Shown one piece after another: positions 7,762-18,034 of a DNA stretch of 64,000 nucleotides. The translations under genes were made by a program, and so were the position numbers. The notes under the pieces are model-generated. The model made no database searches. It had not been told where the DNA came from and saw nothing but the letters and a program-made list of their open reading frames with translations. The stretch comes from Actinomycetota bacterium (lineage in GTDB: Bacteria > Actinomycetota > JAHEXW01 > JAGVPG01). The stretch's first letter is position 1. Every line of letters begins with the position of its first letter. Location: positions 1-64,000 of the forward strand of contig JAGVPG010000004.1 of the NCBI GenBank assembly GCA_020052375.1. The letters run 5' to 3'.

Positions 7762-7779
7762 TAGAGGGAGATAAGAGAT

Positions 7780-9696
7780 TTGAGAAACCTCGTAGTAGGT
7801 ATAGCAGGACATATAGACCACGGAAAGACTTCGCTTGTAAAGTCGCTGACGGGTATCTCCACGGACCGCCTGAAGGAAGAAAAAGAGAGGCAGATGTCGA
7901 TCGACATCGGGTTCGCTTATCTTAGACTTCCTTCAGGCAGGGAGATCGACATGATCGACGTGCCCGGACACGAGAAATTCGTCAAAAACATGGTCTGCGG
8001 AGCTTCGGGCATCGATGTCGGTCTCCTGGTGGTAGCGGCGGATGACGGTGTGATGCCTCAAACCAGGGAACACCTCGATATCCTCCGGCTCATAGGGGTA
8101 AAACGCGGAGCGATCGTGATCACGAAGACAGATCTGGCTGACGACGATATGCTTTCGATCATTGACGAGGATATCGGGACTTTGGTGGAAGACACATTCC
8201 TTGAAGACTGTCCGGTCGTCAAGTTCTCGGCGCGAACGGAACAGGGCAAAGAAGAAGTCATCAGAATGCTCGACGGCATCTGCCATGATGCGGAAGCGAA
8301 AGATGAAAGGAAAGACTTCCGGATGCCCATCGATCATGTTTTCAGTGTTTCAGGTTTTGGTACGGTCGTTACAGGGACAGTCGGCTCGGGATCGATAAAG
8401 AACGGTGATGAGATCGTCGTCTATCCGGCTGGGATAAAGACCAGGGTAAGAAGCTTGCAAACGCACACGGACACAGTGCAGGAGTGCTCGGCGGGACAAA
8501 GGGTCGGGATAAACATCTCAAACGTGACTACCGAAGACCTGAAACGGGGGATGATCGTAGCCAGACCCGGAGCCCTTGAAAAGACGCATATAATCAATGT
8601 GCGCATAGACCACCTGTCATCATCGGGGCGCAAGCTGGTCGATTGCGAGAAGGTCATGCTCTACACGGGGACATCGGAAAGCGTCGCTCGTATCGTATTC
8701 ATCGAAAAAGACGGACTCGAACCTGGCGAAACAGGGCTTGCACAGTTCAGACTGGATCGTTCGATCGCGCCGGCCGTCTTCGACAGGTTCATCATCCGCC
8801 GTCTGTCACCGCAGGTGACGATCGGTGGAGGTCTTATCCTGGAGGTCACAAAGAAGAAATACCGGCGGGTTGACAAGGGGACAGCGGAGCATCTAAGGAC
8901 GATAGAAACAGGTTCGGCGGAAGAAAGGGTGGAAGAACTCTTCAGACGGTCGAGTTTCCTAAATCCTATGCCTAGCAACCGCATCGCAAGGATGGCATCT
9001 TTAGGCCGGACGGACGCGCATGTTATCATCGACGGTATATACAACGCGGGAAACCTGATGCGTCTACCGGCCGGCTTGATCCATATCGCCCAGTATCAAA
9101 GACTGAAAAGCGTTTTGATGGAACGCTTGAAAGCGCATGTTGAAAAGAAGCCCCTGGATACGGTCTTTCCGAGAGAAGAGATCAGGGCTATGATATCCAG
9201 TCGCCTGGACTGTGAGCTATTCAACAGGGCTCTCGAGGATCTGGCTAGGGATAAGACCATAGTCCTTACGGATAAAGGTATTCGGCTGAAGGGCCACAAA
9301 GCTGTTCTGAATAAGAAGCAGATGCAGATATTCAACGATATCGTGGATCTATCGAGTAACGGTGATATCAAGCCGATCTGGCGTTCGAACATAGAAGAAC
9401 TCTCGTCAAAATACGGAAAGGCCGACGTCGATTCGGTTGTGGACCATCTACTGGACGAGAAACGGATCATACTTCTGAAAGACGGAAGCATTCTGACATC
9501 CGAAGCTTACGACAAAGGCATGCGGACACTCTTATCCTCATTCAATGGCTGCGATGGATTCGATCTGGGCTCTTTCAAGGATGTCCTCAACGTCGGCCGC
9601 CGCGCGGCGGTCTGTCTACTCGAACACTTTGATTCGATAGGTCTGACCTCGAGACAAGGTGATAAAAGACTGGTCGTCAAGACGTCTGATCGCTAA
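7780..9696 (+). CDS. selB: Selenocysteine-specific elongation factor SelB
   Basis: A 638-residue full-length SelB, which delivers Sec-tRNA to recoded codons by binding a SECIS hairpin in the mRNA. GTPase motifs are [11 protein letters not shown] (about 9-19), DVPGHEKF (about 60-67) and TKTD (about 116-119). EF-Tu-like domains 2 and 3 follow, then four C-terminal winged-helix repeats (about 370-638), which bind SECIS. Arg in FRMPID and in RVRSLQTH match positions that contact the selenocysteyl group in characterised SelB as I recall them. TTG 7780 is used, with GAGGGAG ahead. It follows the tRNA by 18 bp. No selA or selD is visible in the window. Confidence 0.95.
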   Translation: MRNLVVGIAGHIDHGKTSLVKSLTGISTDRLKEEKERQMSIDIGFAYLRLPSGREIDMIDVPGHEKFVKNMVCGASGIDVGLLVVAADDGVMPQTREHLDILRLIGVKRGAIVITKTDLADDDMLSIIDEDIGTLVEDTFLEDCPVVKFSARTEQGKEEVIRMLDGICHDAEAKDERKDFRMPIDHVFSVSGFGTVVTGTVGSGSIKNGDEIVVYPAGIKTRVRSLQTHTDTVQECSAGQRVGINISNVTTEDLKRGMIVARPGALEKTHIINVRIDHLSSSGRKLVDCEKVMLYTGTSESVARIVFIEKDGLEPGETGLAQFRLDRSIAPAVFDRFIIRRLSPQVTIGGGLILEVTKKKYRRVDKGTAEHLRTIETGSAEERVEELFRRSSFLNPMPSNRIARMASLGRTDAHVIIDGIYNAGNLMRLPAGLIHIAQYQRLKSVLMERLKAHVEKKPLDTVFPREEIRAMISSRLDCELFNRALEDLARDKTIVLTDKGIRLKGHKAVLNKKQMQIFNDIVDLSSNGDIKPIWRSNIEELSSKYGKADVDSVVDHLLDEKRIILLKDGSILTSEAYDKGMRTLLSSFNGCDGFDLGSFKDVLNVGRRAAVCLLEHFDSIGLTSRQGDKRLVVKTSDR

Positions 9697-9731
9697 GGCG
9701 GGCAGATAAAAGATGATGTATAATCATCTAT

Positions 9732-11675
9732 ATGGATCTTCTGAAAGACCTTAATCCCCAGCAAAAGGAAGCCGTCATCCACGAGGAAGGACCCCTCCTT
9801 ATCCTCGCAGGTGCGGGCAGCGGAAAAACGAGGGCATTGACCTGCCGGATCGCGTATATGATAAAAGGCCGTCGCGTGAATCCGTTGAACATCCTTGCCA
9901 TAACGTTCACCAACAAAGCCGCCAGCGAGATGCGGAATCGTGTGGATGCTCTCCTCGGCAAGAACGTGAGCAAAGGGATGTGGGTGATGACCTTTCATTC
10001 GGCATGCGCCCGTATCTTAAGAAGCGACATCGGATCGCTGGGATATAAGAACACATTCACGATATATGACGACAGCGATTCCGAGAGGCTCATCAGGGAT
10101 TGCTTGATCGAGTTACAGCTCGACCCCAAGAAGTTCGCGCCGCGCGCGGTCTTGAGCGTGATCTCTCATGCCAAAAGCGAACTGATCGACCAGGACACCT
10201 ACGCTGCCGGGGCTTCATCTTATTTCGAACAGGTGACAGCCGAGGTATATAAACTCTACCAGCATCGCTTGTTCACCAGTAATTGCGTAGATTTCGACGA
10301 TCTTATCATGTTAGCGGTAAACATGCTGGAACTGTATCCCAAGATACTGGACAAATGGCAGGAAAAATTCAGATATATATTGATCGACGAGTATCAGGAT
10401 ACGAACCACGCCCAGTTCCGTCTGGTCAGTCTGCTGGCGAGCAAATACAAGAACATCTGCGTGGTAGGCGACCCGGACCAAAGCATATATAAGTTCAGAG
10501 GGGCGGATATAAGGAACATCCTCGAGTTCGAAAGGGACTTCCCTGACCCCAAGATAATAAACCTGGAACAGAACTACAGGTCGACACAGACGATCCTGGA
10601 TGCCGCCAACGCGCTTATAGAGAACAACCGGGGCCGGAAACCGAAGAACCTGTGGACGGACAAAGAAGCTGGAACGGGCATACTCTGGTATCAGGCCGAG
10701 AATGAACGCGACGAGGCGGTCTATGTCCTGACGGAGATCGAGAACCAGTGCCGTCGCAATAGTCGCAGCTTTAGAGACTTCGCGGTCTTCTACCGGACCA
10801 ACGCTCAATCACGTGTCTTTGAAGAAGTCTTCATGAACTGGGAGGTCCCGTATCGAGTTGTCGGCAGCTTGAGGTTCTATGACCGGATGGAGGTCAAGGA
10901 CATGCTGGCCTATTTGAGGGTGGTCAATAACGCGGACGATAACGTAAGCTTAAAGAGGATCGTCAACGTCCCGCGTCGGGGGATCGGAAAGACGACGATC
11001 GAACGGATCTCCGCTTACGCGAATACTATGGGCATGAGCTTGATGGATGCCCTGGAGGTCGTTCAAGACATTCCAGGCATCGGAGCGGCCGCGGTATCAA
11101 AGATCAAAGACTTTTGCGACATGATCAAGGGCTTCCAGGTGAAGAGCGCCGACGGCCTGCTTATTCTGGGGCAGGAGGTCGTTGAGAAGACCGGTTATAT
11201 CCGGGCACTGGAAAAAGAACAGACGACAGAGGCGGCAAACAGGATAGAGAACGTAAAAGAGCTGGTCGGAGCGATGAAAGAGTTCGAGACTGCTTATCAA
11301 GGGGCAAGTCTTGATGATTTCCTAGAAAAGGTCGCCCTGATCACTGACTTAGACTCATATGACCAAGATGATGACGCGGTCACGTTGATGACCGTACATA
11401 ACGCTAAAGGGCTTGAATTTCCGGGTGTGTTTATGGTCGGCATGGAAGAAGGGCTGTTTCCGCATTATAGATCGATGACGGACACGGCCGAACTCGAGGA
11501 AGAAAGGCGCCTGTGTTATGTCGGCATGACACGGGCAAAGGAACACCTATACCTTGTCTCAGCGTGGACTCGCACGATATTCGGCGGTATGAACTACGCT
11601 ACGCAGTCGAGATTCTTACGGGAAATACCTGAAGAGTTATTGGATGTAGATGGCAAGGATGAAGCGACATCTTGA
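9732..11675 (+). CDS. pcrA: ATP-dependent DNA helicase PcrA/UvrD
   Basis: A 647-residue SF1A helicase for DNA repair and for resolving stalled replication and recombination intermediates. Motifs in order are LAGAGSGKTRALTCRI (about 26-41), AITFTNKAASEMRNRV (about 55-70), LIDEYQDTNHAQF (about 216), VGDPDQSIYKFRGAD (about 242), LEQNYRS (about 277), VTLMTVHNAKGLEFP (about 553) and ERRLCYVGMTRAKEHLYL (about 598). It lacks the long Tudor-like C-terminal extension of Firmicutes PcrA and ends shortly after motif VI. A TATAAT hexamer lies a few bases before the ATG. This looks like the housekeeping copy. Confidence 0.93.
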   Translation: MDLLKDLNPQQKEAVIHEEGPLLILAGAGSGKTRALTCRIAYMIKGRRVNPLNILAITFTNKAASEMRNRVDALLGKNVSKGMWVMTFHSACARILRSDIGSLGYKNTFTIYDDSDSERLIRDCLIELQLDPKKFAPRAVLSVISHAKSELIDQDTYAAGASSYFEQVTAEVYKLYQHRLFTSNCVDFDDLIMLAVNMLELYPKILDKWQEKFRYILIDEYQDTNHAQFRLVSLLASKYKNICVVGDPDQSIYKFRGADIRNILEFERDFPDPKIINLEQNYRSTQTILDAANALIENNRGRKPKNLWTDKEAGTGILWYQAENERDEAVYVLTEIENQCRRNSRSFRDFAVFYRTNAQSRVFEEVFMNWEVPYRVVGSLRFYDRMEVKDMLAYLRVVNNADDNVSLKRIVNVPRRGIGKTTIERISAYANTMGMSLMDALEVVQDIPGIGAAAVSKIKDFCDMIKGFQVKSADGLLILGQEVVEKTGYIRALEKEQTTEAANRIENVKELVGAMKEFETAYQGASLDDFLEKVALITDLDSYDQDDDAVTLMTVHNAKGLEFPGVFMVGMEEGLFPHYRSMTDTAELEEERRLCYVGMTRAKEHLYLVSAWTRTIFGGMNYATQSRFLREIPEELLDVDGKDEATS

Positions 11676-11738
11676 CACGTTTCACAACGGCTCATATAAT
11701 TAAATTATATTAATCACACCAAAATAGTAGGAATTAAC

Positions 11739-12467
11739 ATGTTCAAGAAGCTGAGAAGTGAATTCAATACAGTATTCGAGAAGGATCCGGCGGCGCGGAG
11801 CAGGATCGAAGTCCTGCTGGCCTACCCGGGTCTACATGCGATCCTTTTTCATCGTGTATCGCACTGGTTCTATCATCATAAGCTGGTCTTGATAGCCAGG
11901 TTGATATCGCATTTCGGAAGGTTCATGACCGGGATAGAGATCCATCCGGGAGCGATGATAGGCGAGAGGTTCTTTATAGACCACGGAATGGGCGTGGTCA
12001 TCGGCGAGACATCAGAGATCGGGGATGACGTCCTTCTCTACCAGGGTGTGACGCTCGGCGGCACGGGAATAGAGAAAGGCAAAAGGCACCCTACGATCAG
12101 AAACAACGTTGTAGTGGGCGCGGGCGCGAAGGTGCTGGGAGCTATTACGATAGGCGATAATGTCAGGATAGGAGCGGGTTCCGTAGTCGTAAGGGATGTA
12201 CCGGATAACACGACTGTAGTCGGCGTACCGGCCAGGGCCGTATTCGAGCAAGGGAAACGCGTGACACCGCTGGATGTTCTTGATCACGGCCAGCTCCCCG
12301 ATCCTGAAGTGGAGATCGTGAAGATACTTGTTGATAGGATACACCGCCTGGAAGAGAGAGTGAATAAGATAAAAGAAGTCAAAGAGGTCAAGGATGTCGA
12401 CGATATCAAGGAGATGAAAGAGTCGGAAGAGATGTTGAGGTGTTTTATGGATGGGGCAGGGATCTAA
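11739..12467 (+). CDS. cysE: Serine O-acetyltransferase CysE
   Basis: A 242-residue enzyme making O-acetylserine from serine and acetyl-CoA, the first step of cysteine synthesis. The left-handed beta-helix is evident from hexapeptide repeats at residues 65-165, with the catalytic segment [19 protein letters not shown] and the [20 protein letters not shown] turn. Residues from about 207 on form a charged Lys/Glu tail ([16 protein letters not shown]) encoded by a 9-nt periodic repeat, absent from typical CysE. A half-palindromic AAAATAGTAGGAATT overlapping the ribosome-binding site may be an Rrf2-type operator (weak). It is the first gene of cysE-iscS-fdhD. Confidence 0.93.
   Translation: MFKKLRSEFNTVFEKDPAARSRIEVLLAYPGLHAILFHRVSHWFYHHKLVLIARLISHFGRFMTGIEIHPGAMIGERFFIDHGMGVVIGETSEIGDDVLLYQGVTLGGTGIEKGKRHPTIRNNVVVGAGAKVLGAITIGDNVRIGAGSVVVRDVPDNTTVVGVPARAVFEQGKRVTPLDVLDHGQLPDPEVEIVKILVDRIHRLEERVNKIKEVKEVKDVDDIKEMKESEEMLRCFMDGAGI
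12361..12440 (+). repeat. 9-nt periodic repeat in the cysE 3' end
   Basis: Successive 9-mers of the form AAAGAAGTC, AAAGAGGTC, AAGGATGTC, GACGATATC, AAGGAGATG encode the Lys/Glu/Val-rich C-terminal tail of CysE. Related repeats lie in the glycosyltransferase gene (about 51149-51192) and, as an inverted pair, downstream of cysK (about 17430-17525). Confidence 0.7.
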
Positions 12468-12468
12468 A

Positions 12469-13628
<1,160 letters not shown>

Positions 13629-13629
<1 letters not shown>

Positions 13630-14420
13630 TGATCGATATTACTGAAAAAGTGGATTATAAGGAGTATTCGAGAGAAGGCGTCAAAGAGGCGACAGGTGAA
13701 GTCGTCGTCGAGATGCCTCTTACTATTTATGTAGATAAAGAAGAACTTGTAACACTGCTCTGCACGCCCGAACGCATGGACTACCTGGCTCTCGGTTTCT
13801 TATGGAGCGAAGGCGTCATCAATACACCTGACGAGGTCAAAAAGATCGTCGTCGACGAGGAAAAAGGAGCCGTCTGGGTGGATGCCGCGATAGACCGGGA
13901 GTTCATCAAGGAGATGATGTTCAAGCGCCTGATCACATCCGGATGCGGCAAAGGGACGACTTTCTATAGCGTCGTCGACAAAGTGTCCGCGCAGCCGGTG
14001 GTTTCGGATATTAAGGTAACTCCGGAACAAGTACTTGACCTGATGTCGAAGTTCCAGGAAACATCGCATCTATACAAGGAAACGCATGGCGTCCATAGCG
14101 CGGCTCTTTGTACACCGGATGAGATACTGACCTTCAGGGAAGACATCGGGCGGCACAACGCGATCGACAAGATACTCGGCGAATGCTTTATGTCGGGTAC
14201 TGCGCTTAAAGACAAAGTGATGTTGACGTCGGGCAGGATATCTTCAGAAGTGTTACTAAAAACGGCTAAGAAAGGCATACCGGTACTTGTATCCCGGACA
14301 TCGCCGACAGCACTGGCTGTAAGGTTAGCCGGAAAACTGGGTGTCACGCTGATCGGGTTCGTCCGGGGCGGCAAGATGAGAGTGTATAACCATAATGAAA
14401 GAGTAAACAGTGAGCAGTGA
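13629..14420 (+). CDS. fdhD: Formate dehydrogenase accessory sulfurtransferase FdhD
   Basis: A 263-residue FdhD, which moves sulfur from the desulfurase to the Mo/W-bisPGD cofactor of formate dehydrogenase. Visible motifs are SGCGKGTTF (about residue 108), FREDIGRHNAIDKILG (about 170) and MLTSGRISSEVLLK (about 198). Only one Cys is present in the mobile loop, where E. coli has CxxC. ATG 13629 overlaps the iscS stop (ATGA). The last five codons and the stop fall in a GTGAACA-type 7-nt repeat. Its presence next to selB fits an organism with formate dehydrogenase, often a selenoprotein; no fdh structural gene is in the window. Confidence 0.92.
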
Positions 14421-14475
14421 ACAGTGAATAAGAGCAGGACACATCTGTTCACTGTTCATTGTTCACCGTTCACTA
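14403..14475. repeat. Inverted pair of 7-nt tandem repeats (GTGAACA)
   Basis: Degenerate GTAAACA-GTGAGCA-GTGAACA-GTGAATA is followed, after about 12 bp, by its inverted form CTGTTCA-CTGTTCA-TTGTTCA-CCGTTCA. The transcript would fold into a long hairpin. The left arm carries the fdhD stop codon. It lies between fdhD and nadA and may work as a weak terminator or attenuator, but there is no U tract. Confidence 0.7.
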
Positions 14476-14491
14476 AGTCATAGGAGTATAT

Positions 14492-15418
14492 GTGTCGTAT
14501 TGTGTAAGAGAGAACCTGCCATTACTGGAAAGAATAGGATGTCTCAAAGAAGAGCGTAAAGCGGTCATTCTGGCGCACAACTACCAGCTGCCGGAGGTCC
14601 AGGATATCGCCGATTTTGTAGGCGATTCGCTGGATCTGTCTATAAAAGCCGCCGAGACAGATGCGGAGATCATCGTCTTTTGCGGAGTCCATTTCATGGC
14701 GGAGACGGCGGCGATCCTTTCTCCGGACAAGAAGGTTTTGCTGGCAGCCGAACACGCCGGGTGTCCGATGGCTAATATGATAAGCGGACATCAGATGAAG
14801 GAGTTCAAAGCGGAGCATCCGGAAGCCACGGCCATGTGTTACGTCAATACGTCCGCTTCAGTAAAAGCTGAATGTGACTGGTGTTGCACGTCTGCGAATG
14901 CCCTGCAGATAGCGGAACATGTCGAAAATGACGAGATCCTGTTTGTACCGGACAAGTATCTGGGTTCGTATATAGCGTCAAAGTCGAATAAACACTTTAC
15001 CATCTGGAACGGTTATTGCCCGACGCACGTCAGGATCAGGCCTGAAGACATCGTCCAGCGCAAGAAGGAACATCCGAAAGCGGCGGTGATCGTGCATCCC
15101 GAATGTGTTTCGGAGGTCGTCGCGCTAGCGGACGAGGTCTTATCGACCGGCGGTATGGTAAAGTTCGCCCGCGAATCCGATTATAAAGAAATAATAATAG
15201 GGACGGAGGTCGGGCTGATCCACCGTCTTGAGCAAGAAAACCCGAAGAAACATTTCTATGCGGCCACGGAACTGGCTATATGTCCGAACATGAAACTTAC
15301 TAACCTGGAGAAGATCCTTTGGTCGCTGGAAGACCTTCAATATGAGATACACGTACCGGAGGACATCGCAAGGAGAGCAAAAAAAGCAATCGACAGGATG
15401 ATAAGTGTCAGGACATGA
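14492..15418 (+). CDS. nadA: Quinolinate synthase NadA
   Basis: A 308-residue 4Fe-4S enzyme condensing iminoaspartate with DHAP to quinolinate for NAD synthesis. It has ILAHNYQLPEVQDIADFVGDS (written here in part), the triplicated Rossmann-like layout, and three Cys consistent with cluster ligands: in VFCGVHFMAE (about residue 71), VHPECVSEV (about 194) and ELAICPNMK (about 268). GTG 14492 is taken as start. nadB and nadC are not adjacent, which is unusual; instead it sits among sulfur-transfer genes, which fits an iron-sulfur enzyme maturing from IscS sulfur. Confidence 0.93.
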   Translation: MSYCVRENLPLLERIGCLKEERKAVILAHNYQLPEVQDIADFVGDSLDLSIKAAETDAEIIVFCGVHFMAETAAILSPDKKVLLAAEHAGCPMANMISGHQMKEFKAEHPEATAMCYVNTSASVKAECDWCCTSANALQIAEHVENDEILFVPDKYLGSYIASKSNKHFTIWNGYCPTHVRIRPEDIVQRKKEHPKAAVIVHPECVSEVVALADEVLSTGGMVKFARESDYKEIIIGTEVGLIHRLEQENPKKHFYAATELAICPNMKLTNLEKILWSLEDLQYEIHVPEDIARRAKKAIDRMISVRT

Positions 15419-16449
15419 AAGTCTTTGTCGCTATGAGCGGCGGGGTAGACAGCTCGACAACGGCCGCTCTTCTTAAAGAACAAGGACATGAAGTAACCGG
15501 TGTCACTATGTTATTGCATGATGCCGCTTCAGACGAGACCGCAAAAACCGTCGCGCGATACTTGAATATCCTGCATAAGACCATCGATCTTAAAGATCTG
15601 TTCAAGAAGGAGATAATCACCTATTTTGTCGATGAGTACAACAACGGGCGGACTCCCAATCCATGTGTCTTATGCAATAAGAAGATAAAGTTCGGCATGC
15701 TGCTTGATTATGCGCTCGAGAACGGAGCAGACTTCCTTGCAACAGGTCACTACGCCCGCATCGAGCTCACCCGACTCACGACTCACGACTCACGGTTCAC
15801 TCTAAAGAAAGGGATCGACGGTTCGAAAGACCAATCGTATTTCTTGTGGATGCTGGACCAACAGCAGCTGGTTCATATTCTTTTTCCCCTTGGCGCCTAT
15901 ACAAAACATCAGGTAAGGGAGATGGCAAGGGAGCGGGGATTGCCGGTGGCCGATAGGCCGGAGAGCCAGGAGATATGCTTTGTTCCCGATGACGATTACC
16001 GGGCACTACTAAGGAAAAGCGGTAAACGATTCATTGAACCCGGATCGATCATCAGTCCGGACGGAACCGAGATCGGCAGGCACAAAGGCATAATCGATTA
16101 TACCGTCGGCCAGCGTAAAGGGCTCGGCATCGCGGCCGGCCATCCGCTGTATGTGACGGCTATAGACATACAGCAAAATGCGGTTATCACCGGAACCGAT
16201 GAAGACCTGTATAGGAGCGAGATCGAATGTGATCGATCAAATATCATCTCAGGTGATCAGCTTGCACCGGAGTCGGAGGTGACCGCTCGTATCAGATACA
16301 ACAGTCCGGGATCGACAGCCATAATAAGACCTCTAAAGAACGGAACCATCCTTGCCGGCTTCAAGATACCGCAGAGGGCGGTAGCCCCGGGACAGAGCAT
16401 CGTGTTTTACGACGACGATATTGTGATCGGAGGAGCTGTTATATCTTAA
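15415..16449 (+). CDS. mnmA: tRNA 2-thiouridylase MnmA
   Basis: A 344-residue enzyme that thiolates U34 of Lys, Glu and Gln tRNAs using persulfide from a desulfurase. It has the PP-loop MSGGVDSSTTA (about residue 7), catalytic NPCVLCNKKIKFG (about 81), ATGHYAR (about 105) and ESQEICFVPD with the second Cys (about 182). Start ATG 15415 overlaps the nadA stop. Between the HYARIE strand and the LKKGIDGSKDQSYFLW motif is an extra loop TRLTTHDSRFT encoded by a (CGACTCA)n repeat, replacing the usual short variable loop. The core is otherwise intact, so the protein should work. Confidence 0.94.
   Translation: MKVFVAMSGGVDSSTTAALLKEQGHEVTGVTMLLHDAASDETAKTVARYLNILHKTIDLKDLFKKEIITYFVDEYNNGRTPNPCVLCNKKIKFGMLLDYALENGADFLATGHYARIELTRLTTHDSRFTLKKGIDGSKDQSYFLWMLDQQQLVHILFPLGAYTKHQVREMARERGLPVADRPESQEICFVPDDDYRALLRKSGKRFIEPGSIISPDGTEIGRHKGIIDYTVGQRKGLGIAAGHPLYVTAIDIQQNAVITGTDEDLYRSEIECDRSNIISGDQLAPESEVTARIRYNSPGSTAIIRPLKNGTILAGFKIPQRAVAPGQSIVFYDDDIVIGGAVIS
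15771..15800 (+). repeat. In-frame 7-nt repeat (CGACTCA)n inside mnmA
   Basis: About four degenerate copies (CCGACTCA, CGACTCA, CGACTCA, CGGTTCA) lie in frame in mnmA and encode the loop peptide LTTHDSRFT. The same unit occurs in gpmI at 42531-42568. Twenty-one bases (three units) make seven codons, so the frame is kept for multiples of three units. Confidence 0.85.
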
Positions 16450-16454
16450 AACGC

Positions 16455-16483
16455 TTGACAACCGAAGACCTGTCTTGTAGTGT
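16455..16483 (+). promoter_or_regulatory. Promoter of cysK
   Basis: TTGACA (16455-16460) lies 17 bp before TAGTGT (16478-16483), about 35 bp upstream of the cysK start. The -10 match is fair only. The A/T-rich TATATTACATAATATCGAT just downstream could hold an operator for the Rrf2 regulator encoded after cysK; this is speculative. Confidence 0.5.
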
Positions 16484-16516
16484 ATATTACATAATATCGA
16501 TAGGAATTGGAGGTAT

Positions 16517-17425
16517 ATGATGTTTAAGGATGCAACGGCGCTGATAGGGGACACGGCTTTGATAAAACTGAATAAAGTCTTATCACCCGGGTCAGCCACA
16601 GTCTACGCAAAGATAGAATCCCGTAATCCGGGCGGGAGCGTAAAAGACCGGATAGGTCTGTCGATGATCGAGGCTGGAGAGAGAGATGGGACCCTCAAAC
16701 CTGGTTCGACGATAGTCGAACCGACGAGTGGGAATACAGGGATCGCTCTGGCTCTGGTCGCAGCGGTCAAGGGATACCAGTGCATCCTTACGATGCCCGA
16801 GTCCATGAGCGTTGAAAGACGCGCGTTATTGAGTTCTTTCGGAGCGGCACTAGTCCTGACACCCGCGACCGAAGGTATGACCGGAGCCGTGAAGAGGGCG
16901 GAGAAACTGGTCGCGGGAAACTCCGACTTTTTCATGCCGCAGCAGTTCAACAACCCGGCAAATCCCGATATCCATAGGACCAAGACGGCTGTCGAGATAC
17001 TGGACGGTGTGGGGAACATAAAGATCGACGCTTTTGTAGCCGGAGTCGGAACGGGAGGGACGATCACCGGAGTCGGTGAAGTCCTGAAGGGCTTAAACCC
17101 GGCTGTCAAGATAGTTGCGGTAGAGCCGGCTGAATCTCCCGTCCTTTCGGGAGGCGCACCGGGTCCGCACAAGATACAGGGGATCGGAGCGGGTTTTGTC
17201 CCTAAGGTCTTGAACACGGCGATCCTGGACGAGATATTGACTGTAGGGCAGGAAGACGCCTTCGCGATGCGGGAACGCTTGATAAACGAGGAAGGACTGC
17301 TGGTCGGCATATCCTCAGGAGCCGCGGTGGTAGCGGCCGGTAAAGTGGCTGAAAGGCTTGGTGAAGGCAAGACGGTAGTGACAATACTTCCGGACACCGG
17401 CGAACGCTATTTGAGCATGGTCTAG
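16517..17425 (+). CDS. cysK: Cysteine synthase (O-acetylserine sulfhydrylase A type)
   Basis: A 302-residue PLP enzyme that makes cysteine from O-acetylserine and sulfide. It has [11 protein letters not shown] near the N-terminus, the PLP lysine in [11 protein letters not shown] (about 37), the substrate loop [12 protein letters not shown] (about 67-78), [11 protein letters not shown] (about 176) and GISSGAA (about 262) for the PLP phosphate and ring. It has its own promoter and is followed by an Rrf2-type regulator gene, the usual pairing of a CymR/IscR-like sensor with cysteine synthesis. A second paralog is at 21.6 kb. Confidence 0.93.
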   Translation: MMFKDATALIGDTALIKLNKVLSPGSATVYAKIESRNPGGSVKDRIGLSMIEAGERDGTLKPGSTIVEPTSGNTGIALALVAAVKGYQCILTMPESMSVERRALLSSFGAALVLTPATEGMTGAVKRAEKLVAGNSDFFMPQQFNNPANPDIHRTKTAVEILDGVGNIKIDAFVAGVGTGGTITGVGEVLKGLNPAVKIVAVEPAESPVLSGGAPGPHKIQGIGAGFVPKVLNTAILDEILTVGQEDAFAMRERLINEEGLLVGISSGAAVVAAGKVAERLGEGKTVVTILPDTGERYLSMV

Positions 17426-17429
17426 GACA

Positions 17430-17525
17430 AGAGATCGAAGAGGTCAAGGAGATCGATGAAGTCAAGGAAAAACAAAGAACTATCCTTGATCTCTTTGACA
17501 TCCTCGACTTCTTTGATTTCTTTAA
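17430..17525. repeat. Inverted 9-nt periodic repeat (hairpin) after cysK
   Basis: GAAGAGGTC-AAGGAGATC-GATGAAGTC-AAGGAA on the left is mirrored by CTTGATCTC-TTTGACATC-CTCGACTTC-TTTGATTTC on the right. The transcript can therefore form a long imperfect hairpin between cysK and the Rrf2 gene. The unit matches that of the in-frame repeats in cysE and the glycosyltransferase gene. It might stop or slow transcription from cysK; there is no clear U tract. Confidence 0.7.
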
Positions 17526-17537
17526 TGAGGGGGCATA

Positions 17538-17987
17538 TTGAGGTTTTCAGCTAAGGGGGAGTATGGCGTAAGGGCTATACTCGACATAGCTCTTTATGGT
17601 GAGAGCGGGCCGGTGAGAGTCAAGGAGATCGCCAGGCGGCAAGCGATCCCGATAAGATTCCTGGAACAGGTCATGACATCACTGAAGCAAGCGGGGCTTG
17701 TCGAAAGCTACCGCGGTGCGCATGGCGGATACCGCCTTAAAAAGTCGGCCAAGGACATAAACCTGGCCGACGTTATACAAGCGGTCGAAGGGCCTATCAC
17801 TGTGATGGAGTGTATAAACGAAAAAGACAAAGGCCTATGCGACCAGATCAGTGTCTGCGTCATTCGTGATATCTGGTGTGACGTCCAGAGGTCGGTCATA
17901 AAGTCGCTATCCGCCGTCACTCTGGAAAGTGTGATCAAGAAGAAACAAAAGAGAGAATCCACGCAAGCGCCGGTTTACCAGATTTGA
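17538..17987 (+). CDS. Rrf2-family regulator (IscR/CymR-like)
   Basis: A 149-residue DNA-binding protein with an N-terminal winged helix (FSAKGEYGVRAILDIAL, then IPIRFLEQVMTSLKQAGLVES recognition region at about 35-55, and the GAHGGYRL wing). Three Cys in the segment CINEKDKGLCDQISVC (about residues 93-108) are spaced like the Fe-S ligands of IscR, so it probably binds a cluster and senses Fe-S or cysteine status. TTG 17538 is the start. It is adjacent to cysK and upstream of the methionine operon. The regulated sites are not proven. Confidence 0.88.
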   Translation: MRFSAKGEYGVRAILDIALYGESGPVRVKEIARRQAIPIRFLEQVMTSLKQAGLVESYRGAHGGYRLKKSAKDINLADVIQAVEGPITVMECINEKDKGLCDQISVCVIRDIWCDVQRSVIKSLSAVTLESVIKKKQKRESTQAPVYQI

Positions 17988-18012
17988 CAACTTTGTGAAT
18001 ACGTGATTGAAT
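17984..18012 (+). promoter_or_regulatory. Promoter of the T-box operon
   Basis: TTGACA (17984-17989) is 17 bp upstream of TTGAAT (18007-18012). It overlaps the stop of the Rrf2 gene and places the transcript start near 18020, just before T-box stem I. Confidence 0.6.
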
Positions 18013-18034
18013 GAAAATAATAGAATATAGACCA

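Noticed and set aside
11721-11736. Rrf2/CymR operator before cysE
   Set aside because: AAAATAGTAGGAATT looks like half of such a site, but it overlaps the ribosome-binding site and the second half is missing; not listed as a feature.
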